Origin: DVED01 sp963838375
GTDB taxonomy: Bacteria; Cyanobacteriota; Cyanobacteriia; Cyanobacteriales; Geitlerinemataceae
Length of the DNA: 64,000 nucleotides
Direction: 5' to 3'
Assembly (NCBI GenBank): GCA_963838375.1
Contig: CAWIQY010000008.1
Coordinates: 558,001-622,000 of the forward strand
A model generated the notes under the pieces. The model ran no database searches. It was not told the origin of the DNA and was given only the letters and a program-made list of their open reading frames with translations. Made by a program: the position numbers and the translations under genes. Of this stretch, positions 46,865 through 55,569 are shown one piece after another. How positions within the stretch are numbered: the first letter of the stretch is position 1; every line of letters starts with the position of its first letter.

Positions 46865-47286
46865 CAGCTTTTCTCCTCTCTACACCTCAGAGTTTGGGAA
46901 TAAAGACCGAGTCATCGAATCATAATTATTAAATTTGTATAAAATTTAGAGCGGTCAATTCGTAAAGATGTATACTCCCCAGTTATAGGAAGTTACTAAA
47001 ATCGGCTTCAATCGGTCGATTTCTTATCCAGCTTTAAGAATTTTAACAATCAATTTTGATCCGCTGTATTTATTCTACAGAATAACTTCATAGCTACGTA
47101 AAGATGAAAAGCTTGAAGCGATTGTCCTCGCTTCCAAAAACAGATATGGCTAAGAAGAGAATTTATAGATCGTGGCTTAAATATAACGATTTATATTTAA
47201 GCTATTTTTGATACAACGGAAAATAGTAAATCAATGTAACTTCCTGGAACTCGTCAAATCACGTTCGTTAATTAAAGGGGAGCATC
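46865..47286. promoter_or_regulatory. A/T-rich leader of the cobalamin radical SAM pair
   Basis: Gene-free leader, so the promoter must be here. A perfect 11-base stem, GCTTAAATATA (47175-47185) with TATATTTAAGC (47192-47202), is followed by TATTTTTG. I saw no cobalamin riboswitch signature (no recognisable B12 box). A 35-codon ORF from 47104 lacks a ribosome site. Confidence 0.4.
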
Positions 47287-48813
47287 ATGACGACAATGGA
47301 TCGTAAAAACGAGACGATCGGTCTAGTTGAATTGCCACAGTTGAAACTATCCGATCCCGATGGCAATGACTTTTACTCTTTGCGGAAGTTCGAGCCGATT
47401 ATCAGTAAGCAAATTCTAATCTCAAATCTCCAAGCAGAAGGATTCCAAACCAAATTTATTAACCTCCGAGATGGGGATTATTTTGAAAACTACGGACGAG
47501 TTCGTTGGCGAGGAATCGAGCTGACCAAAAACTACGTCGGTCTTGATATTAAGAGCGTCGATCCGGAAAGTTGCGAAGTGTGGTGCATTACAGTTAATTT
47601 CACACTGTATCGCGAGATCGCACTGATGTTGTTAGAGCACCTGGCGAGTAAAGGCAAGCCAGTGGTTGTCGGTGGCTCAGATGCCTTTGCCGCTCCCGAA
47701 GTTTATCTCCAGAACGGTGCAGCAGTGGTTGTTAAAGACAAATCGGGTGCTGCTAATCAGGCTTTATTTAATTATCTGTTAGGAAAAGGTCCAAAAGAAG
47801 AACTCAGTGGTGTCATTCTAGCGGATGGCACTGAGTATCGCCGGAACAAAGTTCCCCTGCATCCTGAAGAATGGCCGTTACCCTCTGTAGAAGTGGCTAA
47901 AGAATGCCTGGGAACCCAATATTGGATGGACCCATTTCCCGAAGAATTAAAACCCATTGGTGCCATATTCCCAGATATGGGATGCGATCGCCACTGCGAT
48001 TTTTGTCAAACCCCCACTTACGGTACGGGATATCGCCGGATGACACCCAAACGAGTGATGGAATGGCTGGATGTACTGTGCGAAGCGGGCGCTAAATCCG
48101 TCGTCAGCCTCTCCGATCAATTCCTGGGACGAACGATTTTTCCCGATGGCCGAGAAGAAATTATCGAGATCATGAAGGGTGTGCGGGAACGGAATTTAGC
48201 AATTCTCTGGCCCAACGGTCTGGAGCTGAGGAAGATGACCATGGGACGGGGACATAGTGGTAAACGGGAAGATTTAACCCCCGATGAAGAACTAATCAAA
48301 GCCATTTATGATTGGGATGGCCGAAAGGGAACTCTGGCCGGTTATCTGCCTGCAGAGCGACCTATTTTCGGGCGGGAATCCTATGCCAAATTAGTCCCCT
48401 GGCAGCAACACAAACGAATTGTGCGGAAGATCGTGGAGACAGGGGTTCCCATGATTAGCTACGGCGTGATTATTGGCTTGCCCGATGATGATAACGAGGC
48501 GTTGTTGAGACTTGAAGAAGCCTTGTGGGAAGTGTATGAAGAAGTTAAATCCATCAATCCGGATATCATTTTTCAGATGAGTCCGTTTGTCATTTCACCG
48601 ATTTTAGGTACACCTCAAGGGGAAACGATTCGCAAATCCGGTCTGCTGCGATTTGAAGATCCAGCCCTGTTTGCCGGCTTCTGGACTGCAAGTGTCGATA
48701 CCAAACATCTCACATACGAGGAAGTTTCTGATTGGCAGTTCCGTCTAGCTCGGGTGGGTGACTCGAAAAACTTGCAAATTCCTCAACGATTCAGAAGTTT
48801 GTCTGCAGCATAG
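47287..48813 (+). CDS. Cobalamin-binding-domain radical SAM protein (first of tandem pair)
   Basis: 508 residues. N-terminal Rossmann-type B12-binding domain (about 1-190): IGLVELPQLKLSDPDGNDF, KQILISNLQAEGFQTKFINL, KPVVVGGSDAFAAPEVYLQ. Radical SAM domain from about 225: CX3CX2C with C233, C237 and C240 in MGCDRHCDFCQTPTYGTGYR. A conserved SDQFLGRTIF and YGVIIGLPDDDNEALL follow. Class B radical SAM enzymes with this build methylate unactivated carbons or phosphorus, or make C-C bonds; which applies is unknown. Ribosome site AAAGGGGAGC. The next gene is a paralogue, 112 bases on. Confidence 0.85.
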   Translation: MTTMDRKNETIGLVELPQLKLSDPDGNDFYSLRKFEPIISKQILISNLQAEGFQTKFINLRDGDYFENYGRVRWRGIELTKNYVGLDIKSVDPESCEVWCITVNFTLYREIALMLLEHLASKGKPVVVGGSDAFAAPEVYLQNGAAVVVKDKSGAANQALFNYLLGKGPKEELSGVILADGTEYRRNKVPLHPEEWPLPSVEVAKECLGTQYWMDPFPEELKPIGAIFPDMGCDRHCDFCQTPTYGTGYRRMTPKRVMEWLDVLCEAGAKSVVSLSDQFLGRTIFPDGREEIIEIMKGVRERNLAILWPNGLELRKMTMGRGHSGKREDLTPDEELIKAIYDWDGRKGTLAGYLPAERPIFGRESYAKLVPWQQHKRIVRKIVETGVPMISYGVIIGLPDDDNEALLRLEEALWEVYEEVKSINPDIIFQMSPFVISPILGTPQGETIRKSGLLRFEDPALFAGFWTASVDTKHLTYEEVSDWQFRLARVGDSKNLQIPQRFRSLSAA

Positions 48814-48925
48814 ACAAATGATGAAAAAGTGTCAATGACGGTATAGCGTTCTTGAAGCGCCACAAATAGAAGCCTTGAAAACGCCTGGATAATCGAGTTA
48901 CAAGCAAATCAAGAGAGGAAAAAAA

Positions 48926-50443
48926 ATGATGAAAGCTCCCTCAATTGGATTGGTTGAAGTCCCAGAAGTAGATCTGCGCGCATCGAACGGAGTCAATTGG
49001 CACAACTTGTCCCAGGGGATTCCGATGATCAGTAAGCAGATTCTCATATCCCAACTACAGTCTGGCGGATTTGACGCTCAACTGGTGAACCTCCGAGATG
49101 GAGATGAGGAAGAAGAATACGACCAAGTTGAGTGGGGGGGGCAAACCTTAAAAAAAATATTGGTCGGCGAGAAGATTTCCAGCGTTGACCCAGATGGTTA
49201 TGATTCTTGGGGCGTGACGATTAACTTTACCCGCCAGCGCGAATCGGCTTGTAAGACGATCGAGCATCTAGCCAGTACGGGGAAACCTGTAGTGGTCGGA
49301 GGTTCCGATGCGATTGGCAGTCCGGATATCTATTTGCAAGCGGGTGCGACAGCCATTGTCAAAGATAAATCCGGGGGCGGTAATTGGGCGATATTCGATC
49401 GTGTGCTGGGAAGACCGGAACGCCAAAAGCTATCGGGGGTACTATTTCCTGATGGCACTGAGTACCCAAAAGGTTTTCCGGGTCTCCACCCGGAAGATTG
49501 GCCTCTGCCATCTTTAGATGTGGTGAAGGCGTGTTTTGGAGATAAGCACACTTACAACGATATGCCGTTCCTACCTCACGGTTCGGTGTTCGTCGATGTG
49601 GGTTGCGATCGCAAGTGCGACTTTTGCCAGACTCCAAGTTATCGTTTGGGGTATCTGCGGATGTCGCCCAAACGGTCCCTGGAATGGTTTGAGATTCAAA
49701 AAGAGGCAGGAGCTCTTGGGGTTCAAAGCTACTCCGATCAATTTCTGGGGCGGATCTTGTTTGAAGGCGGCCGCCAGGAAATTCTGGACATTGTCAATGG
49801 GCTCAGGGAGCGAGAAATCCCGATCGCCTGGTCGAACGGTTTGGAGCTAAAGAAGGCTACTTTGGGGCGAGCTATTCGTCCTGACGGGGATCTGACTCCT
49901 GATGAAGAACTGATACAGGCACTTTGGGGCTGGGATGGCAAGGTTGGTTGCTTCCATTCCTATATTCCTGCAGAACGACCCATCGTTGGCCGGGAGTCAT
50001 ATCAAAAGCTGATGCCCTGGCAAGAGCACTGCAACATCATAAGAGCGATCGCCAGTGCTGGAGTTCCTCGGGTTGGTTATGGTGTGATTGTTGGGTTGCC
50101 TGATGACGATCGTGATAGTTTGCTTTACCTGGAAGAGGCAATATTTAAGCTCTATCAAGACGTTAAAGCAATCAATCCCGACATAGATTTTAAGATCCGG
50201 CCAGTTTCTATTAGTCCTTTCGCTGGAACTCCCCAAGACCAAGAAATTCGGGAGCAGGGACTGCTGGTCTTTGACGATCCAGTTATTTTAGGGGGATTTT
50301 GGACTCCTTGCGCCAATACCAAGTACATGAGCTATCTAGAGGTTTCAGAGTGGCAAATCCGTCTGATGAACCTTGCAGATAAGTACGAGATATTTAATCT
50401 GACTCATGAGAATGCCGAGAAGGAAGTGGAAATCGCGAGCTAG
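48926..50443 (+). CDS. Cobalamin-binding-domain radical SAM protein (second of tandem pair)
   Basis: 505 residues, paralogous with the preceding gene along its whole length (shared IGLVEVPEVDL, KPVVVGGSDAIGSPDIYLQ, SDQFLGRILF, YGVIVGLPDDDRDSLL). Cluster cysteines are C227, C231 and C234 in VGCDRKCDFCQTPSYRLGY. The two differ most in the loop after the HPE-DWPLPS segment and in the C terminus, suggesting successive steps on one substrate. Ribosome site AGAGAGG. A hairpin terminator follows, so the pair forms a two-gene transcript. Confidence 0.85.
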   Translation: MMKAPSIGLVEVPEVDLRASNGVNWHNLSQGIPMISKQILISQLQSGGFDAQLVNLRDGDEEEEYDQVEWGGQTLKKILVGEKISSVDPDGYDSWGVTINFTRQRESACKTIEHLASTGKPVVVGGSDAIGSPDIYLQAGATAIVKDKSGGGNWAIFDRVLGRPERQKLSGVLFPDGTEYPKGFPGLHPEDWPLPSLDVVKACFGDKHTYNDMPFLPHGSVFVDVGCDRKCDFCQTPSYRLGYLRMSPKRSLEWFEIQKEAGALGVQSYSDQFLGRILFEGGRQEILDIVNGLREREIPIAWSNGLELKKATLGRAIRPDGDLTPDEELIQALWGWDGKVGCFHSYIPAERPIVGRESYQKLMPWQEHCNIIRAIASAGVPRVGYGVIVGLPDDDRDSLLYLEEAIFKLYQDVKAINPDIDFKIRPVSISPFAGTPQDQEIREQGLLVFDDPVILGGFWTPCANTKYMSYLEVSEWQIRLMNLADKYEIFNLTHENAEKEVEIAS

Positions 50444-50472
50444 CGAATTGACCTGAGACTTGGGGACTTGCA

Positions 50473-50512
50473 GCTCTCAAAGTACCAGTTATCTCCCTGC
50501 TACTTTGAGAGC
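50473..50512 (+). terminator. Hairpin terminator after the radical SAM pair
   Basis: GCTCTCAAAGTA (50473-50484) pairs with TACTTTGAGAGC (50501-50512), 12 bases, 30 bases after the stop. No U-tract. Confidence 0.65.
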
Positions 50513-50585
50513 GACTTCGAGAAATTACTTGTGCGGTCGGTATTTATGGCGGTTTTCATGAAGGTTGAAACCGAGCCACTGAACC

Positions 50586-50660
50586 GGGGTAGGCACGGGG
50601 GCACTACCCCTACGGGTTTTCGGATTTTTCGAGGGGTAGGCACGGGGGCACTACCCCTAC
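50586..50660. repeat. Two identical 28-base palindromic repeats, family B
   Basis: Identical copies at 50586-50613 and 50633-50660. Each starts GGGGTAGGCACGGGGGCA and ends CTACCCCTAC; the ends pair. Confidence 0.85.
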
Positions 50661-50945
50661 AGTTCGGTTAATATTTTGGCCAACCGCTATAAACCCTCTG
50701 GCTCTCCCTAACTCCGAGCTGATTTATATCTGCAACTGCCCACAGTCTCCACCCAATCCGGGGTAGAATCCATTCCCATGGCGATCGCCAAGCTTAGTCT
50801 AAACTCCAGTTAGGATCGAGAATTTAATAAGGTCTCCGATTTCATGAGTAGACCGATTCTCCTAAGCCTCTGCACTAGAGAGCTAGGCGTGGGTTCAGTT
50901 TCCTGCGATTGCACGAGTTATTTAATTCTCATTCCTTAGCAAACA

Positions 50946-51749
50946 ATGAAGCAGAAGTTCACCGAAGACGACGTAGAAGTTTATTACGATACGGTAGAAA
51001 CTCAGTATCAAATTCCCTGGAATCCCGATGGCAGTAAGCACTGGGGATATTTCGAGGACTTAAATGCTCCGAACGAAGAAAAGGTATTAATTGCCGCGTG
51101 CGATCGCTTAAATCAATATATGCTCAGTCAAAGCAATATTGATGCGGATGCTCGTACCCTTGATGTGGGCTGCGGTAATGGCAATACCGCTATTTATATC
51201 GCTCAAAAAACGAACTGTGCGGTGGTTGGACTCGATCTGAGTAACAATCATATTCAAACGGCTAAAACAAAAGCTCAGAATTTTCCCAATTTACATCTTG
51301 AATTTCACCAAGGCTCCGCAACTAATCTGCCCTTTGATGATGCCTCTTTCAGTCATATTTGGAGTCAAGGAACTCTCTTACATATCAGCCAACGGGAATT
51401 GGCTTTGCAAGAAATTTACCGCGTTCTCCAGCCCGGTGGTATTTTTGTATTTGGCGATTTAGTCGTCAAGGTTCCAAAAATTAGCGAAGATACTTCAAAG
51501 TATGTGTATCAAAGAATGCAACTCACAGAATTATTTAGCCCCCAAGTCTATCAAACCACTTTAAGCAAAGTCGGTTTTGAAGTGTTTCACTCCGAAGACT
51601 TGAGCGATCATATGAAGAAAACTTATGATATCCAAGCTCTGCGAGTTCGAGAGTCTGATTCACAGAGGTGTCTGGCTTATCAGAAAACAGGTGATGCAGT
51701 TGTCGCTGGGGAAATTGGTTGGTACTTATCTTGTTGTAAAAAGATGTGA
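50946..51749 (+). CDS. Class I SAM methyltransferase (UbiE / small-molecule type)
   Basis: 267 residues. SAM site RTLDVGCGNGNTAIYIAQ, acidic residue in VGLDLSNNHI, and post-motifs DASFSHIWSQGTLLHIS and IYRVLQPGGIFVFGDL. The N-terminal block EVYYDTVETQYQIPWNPDGS with HWGYF resembles sarcosine/tocopherol-type N- or C-methyltransferases. It follows the cobalamin radical SAM pair on the same strand but after a 500-base repeat-rich spacer, so co-transcription is doubtful. Substrate unknown. Confidence 0.85.
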   Translation: MKQKFTEDDVEVYYDTVETQYQIPWNPDGSKHWGYFEDLNAPNEEKVLIAACDRLNQYMLSQSNIDADARTLDVGCGNGNTAIYIAQKTNCAVVGLDLSNNHIQTAKTKAQNFPNLHLEFHQGSATNLPFDDASFSHIWSQGTLLHISQRELALQEIYRVLQPGGIFVFGDLVVKVPKISEDTSKYVYQRMQLTELFSPQVYQTTLSKVGFEVFHSEDLSDHMKKTYDIQALRVRESDSQRCLAYQKTGDAVVAGEIGWYLSCCKKM

Positions 51750-51835
51750 TGTACAGCAACCATTAAAAGTCACCCCTAAAATTTTTTTAACTAAGTTAAG
51801 ACTTACGCGCTCGCCACCATATACAATATTCGAAC

Positions 51836-51863
51836 GGGGTAACCACGGGGGGATTACCCCTAC
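51836..51863. repeat. 28-base palindromic repeat, family B, compensatory variant
   Basis: GGGGTAACCACGGGGGG then ATTACCCCTAC. The stem has TAA/TTA where other copies have TAG/CTA. Confidence 0.75.
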
Positions 51864-51939
51864 ATCTAGAGTCGTTGCGTAAGTCCCATAAAGATAAGCT
51901 GTCGTGGTATTCAATTTTACGGAGTTCAATCTTATTTAG

Positions 51940-52677
51940 ATGATTTGCCAAGAAGACGTTACAATTACTCTGAAAGATAGAGACACTATAAAACACGATC
52001 GCAAAGATTATCTCAACTTTCATCAGGAACTCTCCTCAACAGACAGAGAAATTACCATCATCTACCAGAACCAGCCGGTTTTTGACGTGACTGTTCCCCA
52101 AGGAGTGTTTAATCCTTATGGTGGAATTGCCGCTCAAGCGTTTATGAGCGGTGTGTTAAGTGGAATTGTTGACGTTCAGGGTAAAAAAGTACTCGATCTC
52201 GGATGTGGTAGCGGCGTTATCGGCTTGTGCTGTATTCTCAAAGAGAGCAAAAAAGTTGTCTTTAGCGATCTACATCCCAATATCACCGCTCTTAAAGAGC
52301 ATCCTTTGATACGTCCTCAAGATGAAGTGAAAGTGCAAGATTTGTGTGCGACAGAGGAAGAGAATTCCTGTGATGTCGTATTTATGCCCTTTCCGAGTCG
52401 ATCGATCGATCGACCCATCGATCCGAGTTCCTATGAGATGGGAATTCTCAGAAATGACGATTTGGTTTTTCGAGCCATCGAACAAGTCGGGCGCGTACTG
52501 AGTCCTCAAGGGAAGTTTGTCTTCTTTTATCGCGTCTTTAACGATCGCTTTCCTTTATATCTCGAAGTTACCTCCAAATTAGCAGAACACTTCGATTTGA
52601 CGACTTTAAAACTTCTCTGGTACTCCGGAGAAAGCACGGGACACGGCTTATTGATGAGTTGTGAAAGGCTAAAATAA
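51940..52677 (+). CDS. Class I methyltransferase, PrmA/HemK-like small domain
   Basis: 245 residues. SAM loop KKVLDLGCGSGVIGLCCI, then VVFSDLHPN (ribose-binding acid). The position of the NPPY catalytic motif reads VVFMPFPSRS, so it is not a normal N5-glutamine or adenine methyltransferase. The block VPQGVFNPYGGIAAQAFMSG precedes the SAM loop. Start ATG 51940. Together with the preceding gene it may modify the product of the radical SAM pair; this is inference from proximity. Confidence 0.78.
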   Translation: MICQEDVTITLKDRDTIKHDRKDYLNFHQELSSTDREITIIYQNQPVFDVTVPQGVFNPYGGIAAQAFMSGVLSGIVDVQGKKVLDLGCGSGVIGLCCILKESKKVVFSDLHPNITALKEHPLIRPQDEVKVQDLCATEEENSCDVVFMPFPSRSIDRPIDPSSYEMGILRNDDLVFRAIEQVGRVLSPQGKFVFFYRVFNDRFPLYLEVTSKLAEHFDLTTLKLLWYSGESTGHGLLMSCERLK

Positions 52678-52709
52678 AGATATTTAACACATTTGATGTA
52701 AAAACTAAC

Positions 52710-54437
52710 CTAACGTAACATTTCTGCCAGTTGAGACCCGCCCAAAACTTGAACCAAACTCAAGGGAATGGGATCTTGAGAAAGGGATTGAACATAGGTC
52801 GAACTCAGATAGGCTTGATATTGCGATCGATCGCCAATATAGGTTTCCAAAAAAGCCAGACTCAACCCCTTCATGTAGCGTTGAGCTAGGGCAGGATTGG
52901 GACCGATCACCTCCGGCGGAAATGCAACCACACCTTCTTCTGCTCCTAGAACCGAAAAATGCGTTCCCGTTTTCATCAGCACCAGATATTTTTTGGGCAT
53001 TGTCAGCCAAGTAAACGGCTGAATTTGTTCGACTAATGCCGGAGACACCGTATCCGCACCGCCAGAGACGATCGTCACCGGAATCTCAATTTGGCTGAGG
53101 CTATTTTGCCCAAAAATGCTGCTAGCTAGGGGATTGATGGCGATCGCGGCAGAGATTCGATCGTCGCGCAACTGATACTCCCGACGGGGCAGTTCTTGCG
53201 CCCGACATTGCAGAAGCAACGAAACATTCCAAGACTCTTCTTCTTGCAGACAATCGAGATCGAGTCGATCGAAATTAATGGGCGCACCGGCTAGTGCCAG
53301 CGCCGTATACCCCCCAAACGACTGACCGATGACCCCCACCCGCTTCAAATCCAGTTTGCCTCTCCACAGAGCAGAATCGCTGGCTAATTGCTCCAGTTCG
53401 TCGAGAATAAAGGTAATATCTAAGGGTCGATCGACAAATTCCGTCGGTCTGGCAACTTCCTGCGTCGCACCTGTCAGCAGCGCCTCCAATTGTCGGGCAT
53501 CGCTACCGGGATGCTGGGGAACGATCACCGCAAAGCCGTGAGACGCTAAATGTTCGGCTAAATATGCAAAAGTCTGGCGTGTTGAACCCAAACCGTGAGA
53601 AATCACAATAGTGGGGGCAGGCAGATCGTCATCTCGCTGGGGCAAGTAAATATCGGTATCCAGCTTGCGGCTTTTGGAAATATTAAAAATGTTATCGCCG
53701 CCATTTTCCAGCAGAGTTGGCATCGGATTGGTAAATTGCCGCGAAATCTTCTCCCAGGGTTGGTTTCCCGGTTGTTGCAGATCTAGATTTTCCCCAACAC
53801 CAATCTCTTTTTGCCCTTGCGCCTCCAATAGCGCCAGTCTTTCTACACCATTAATCGCTCGCTTCGTCCGATCCACCCATCCCTGCAACTCTCCTGCCAG
53901 TTGTAGCGCCCGCCTCAAATTGACCCGAATTTCTGGGGTGGGAAACTGGCGCAGAACATTGAGCAGTGTTAACCCTTCCTCGTCGGCAGCCGCTAAAATC
54001 AGCGCCGCCCGCAAGCCAAAAAAGCCCGATTCACCAGATCCAGACTGGATCACCTCTCCCAGGCGCTTGAGAAGCACTTCGCCTTGGCGGGTGTAGAGAA
54101 ACTGGGAAATCACCACCGGATCTAAATCTGCCCGCGCCTGTAAGATCTTCCGCAGTTGCTCGAGATCGCTGGGGTTCGCGTAGCGGGCATAAACTGCCAA
54201 ATCTTCCTCAATCGTGCCGTCTTTGGCATACTGTTCTAAAGCGGAAATCGAAATCGATCGCTCCAGAACCGCATAGGAGGCATAAATTCGATCGGCTGCC
54301 ACGGCGGGTTTGAGCGCCTGACACATCGTCTGGAACAATGAGATCGCAAGCAACCCCCCGGCTAAATAGTTGCCGATCGATCGAGGTCTGAGTAATCTGT
54401 TAATCACTGGATTTCGTCGTAAGCGAGAACACATCAT
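52710..54437 (-). CDS. Alpha/beta hydrolase with DUF1400 N-terminal domain
   Basis: About 575 residues. An N-terminal membrane/signal segment (IGNYLAGGLLAISLFQTMC) leads to a DUF1400-type region (RIYASYAVLERSISISALEQ, DPVVISQFLYTRQGEVLLKR), then an esterase/PAF-acetylhydrolase-like fold: ISHGLGSTRQTFAYLAEHL, nucleophile GQSFGGYTALAL, and TGTHFSVLGAEE near the C terminus. This architecture is cyanobacteria-specific and the enzyme is probably periplasmic. Start at ATG 54437 or 54434; an upstream TTG at 54536 would overlap truB. Substrate unknown. Confidence 0.85.
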   Translation of the reverse strand: MMCSRLRRNPVINRLLRPRSIGNYLAGGLLAISLFQTMCQALKPAVAADRIYASYAVLERSISISALEQYAKDGTIEEDLAVYARYANPSDLEQLRKILQARADLDPVVISQFLYTRQGEVLLKRLGEVIQSGSGESGFFGLRAALILAAADEEGLTLLNVLRQFPTPEIRVNLRRALQLAGELQGWVDRTKRAINGVERLALLEAQGQKEIGVGENLDLQQPGNQPWEKISRQFTNPMPTLLENGGDNIFNISKSRKLDTDIYLPQRDDDLPAPTIVISHGLGSTRQTFAYLAEHLASHGFAVIVPQHPGSDARQLEALLTGATQEVARPTEFVDRPLDITFILDELEQLASDSALWRGKLDLKRVGVIGQSFGGYTALALAGAPINFDRLDLDCLQEEESWNVSLLLQCRAQELPRREYQLRDDRISAAIAINPLASSIFGQNSLSQIEIPVTIVSGGADTVSPALVEQIQPFTWLTMPKKYLVLMKTGTHFSVLGAEEGVVAFPPEVIGPNPALAQRYMKGLSLAFLETYIGDRSQYQAYLSSTYVQSLSQDPIPLSLVQVLGGSQLAEMLR

Positions 54438-54530
54438 AACCGGGGTGTGGGGTGAGACCTTCTTTTCTAAATTACTCTCTCTTTTCAAGACTTTCGGGAT
54501 ATCCTCTAGACTGAACTCACCCACCCACTT

Positions 54531-55466
54531 ATGCAAGGATTTCTCAACTTAAACAAACCTGTTGGCTGGACTTCCCACGATTGCGTGGCAAAGGTACGGC
54601 GGCTGTTGCGGCTCAAAAAGGTAGGGCATGGCGGCACGCTCGATCCAGCAGCAACAGGGGTTTTGCCCATTGCTCTGGGCAAAGCGACGAAATTGCTTCA
54701 GTATCTTGGCAACGATAAAGCATATTTTGCCACAGTCCGCTTGGGGGTTCGCACCGCTACCGACGATCTCGAAGGCGAGATTCTCCGGGCAGAACCCGTC
54801 GGGAAATTGGATCTGGCAACGGTGAAGATGGCACTTGCCCAGTTTCAGGGAACCATTCGCCAAATTCCGCCCAAATACAGCGCCATCCAGGTGGGAGGAC
54901 AGCGGTTGTACGATCTAGCCAGGGCTGGGGTGGATGTGGAGGTTCCTGCCCGGATGGTGGAGGTGTATGGCATCGAAGTGTTAGACGGGCGCCAGGGCGA
55001 ATTTCCCGAGGTAGATTTGCAGATTGCTTGTGGTGGTGGAACCTACATCCGATCGATCGCTCGCGATTTGGGCGCCGTATTACAAACGGGCGGGACCTTG
55101 GCAAAGTTGATTCGTACGGAAAGTAGCGGGTTTTGTTTAACCGAAAGTTTGACCCTAGAAGAACTGGCTGACCAAATTGATACGGGAATATTTCAACCGA
55201 TTCCCCCCACCGAAGTTCTCCAACATCTCATTCCCGTTACATTACCGGATGCCGAAGCGCTGAGATGGTGTCAGGGGCAAAAAATTCAGAATTTAAACCC
55301 GACTTTAAACCCGAATCCAGGCGATATCACTGAAGCGGAAAGTGCCAACTCGATTCGACGAGTCCATCACGAAGATGGTCATTTTTTAGGAATAGGAACT
55401 TGGGTGGAATCGCTGCAATTGTTGGTTCCTAAGTTGGTGATGAGTGATGGGGGAAGTAAAAGTTAA
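54531..55466 (+). CDS. truB: tRNA pseudouridine(55) synthase
   Basis: 311 residues. Converts U55 of tRNA to pseudouridine. FLNLNKPVGWTSHDCVAK, KKVGHGGTLDPAATGVLPI (catalytic Asp in GTLDP), KAYFATVRLGVRTATDD, QIPPKYSAIQVGGQRLYDLA and CGGGTYIRSIARDLG are all standard. The C terminus is slightly extended. The stop codon lies inside a heptamer tandem repeat (55458-55492), so the last two or three residues come from repeat sequence. Confidence 0.97.
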   Translation: MQGFLNLNKPVGWTSHDCVAKVRRLLRLKKVGHGGTLDPAATGVLPIALGKATKLLQYLGNDKAYFATVRLGVRTATDDLEGEILRAEPVGKLDLATVKMALAQFQGTIRQIPPKYSAIQVGGQRLYDLARAGVDVEVPARMVEVYGIEVLDGRQGEFPEVDLQIACGGGTYIRSIARDLGAVLQTGGTLAKLIRTESSGFCLTESLTLEELADQIDTGIFQPIPPTEVLQHLIPVTLPDAEALRWCQGQKIQNLNPTLNPNPGDITEAESANSIRRVHHEDGHFLGIGTWVESLQLLVPKLVMSDGGSKS

Positions 55467-55492
55467 AAGTTAAAAGTTAAAAGTTAAAAGTT
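55458..55492 (+). repeat. Heptanucleotide tandem repeat (AAAAGTT)5
   Basis: Five exact units spanning the end of truB. Confidence 0.85.
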
Positions 55493-55569
55493 AAATCCTA
55501 TAATCTAAATGCCGATCGCTATAGAATTTTAGAAATAACCGCAATTCAGTCAAACGAGAAAACTAGAAA

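Noticed and set aside
47104..47211. 35-codon ORF before the radical SAM pair, considered as a RiPP precursor
   Set aside because: No ribosome site, no leader/core pattern or Cys/Thr/Ser-rich core, and the radical SAM proteins lack a recognisable RRE domain.
46865..47286. Cobalamin riboswitch upstream of the B12 radical SAM genes
   Set aside because: The expected B12-box sequence and the G/C-rich core were not found in this A/T-rich leader.
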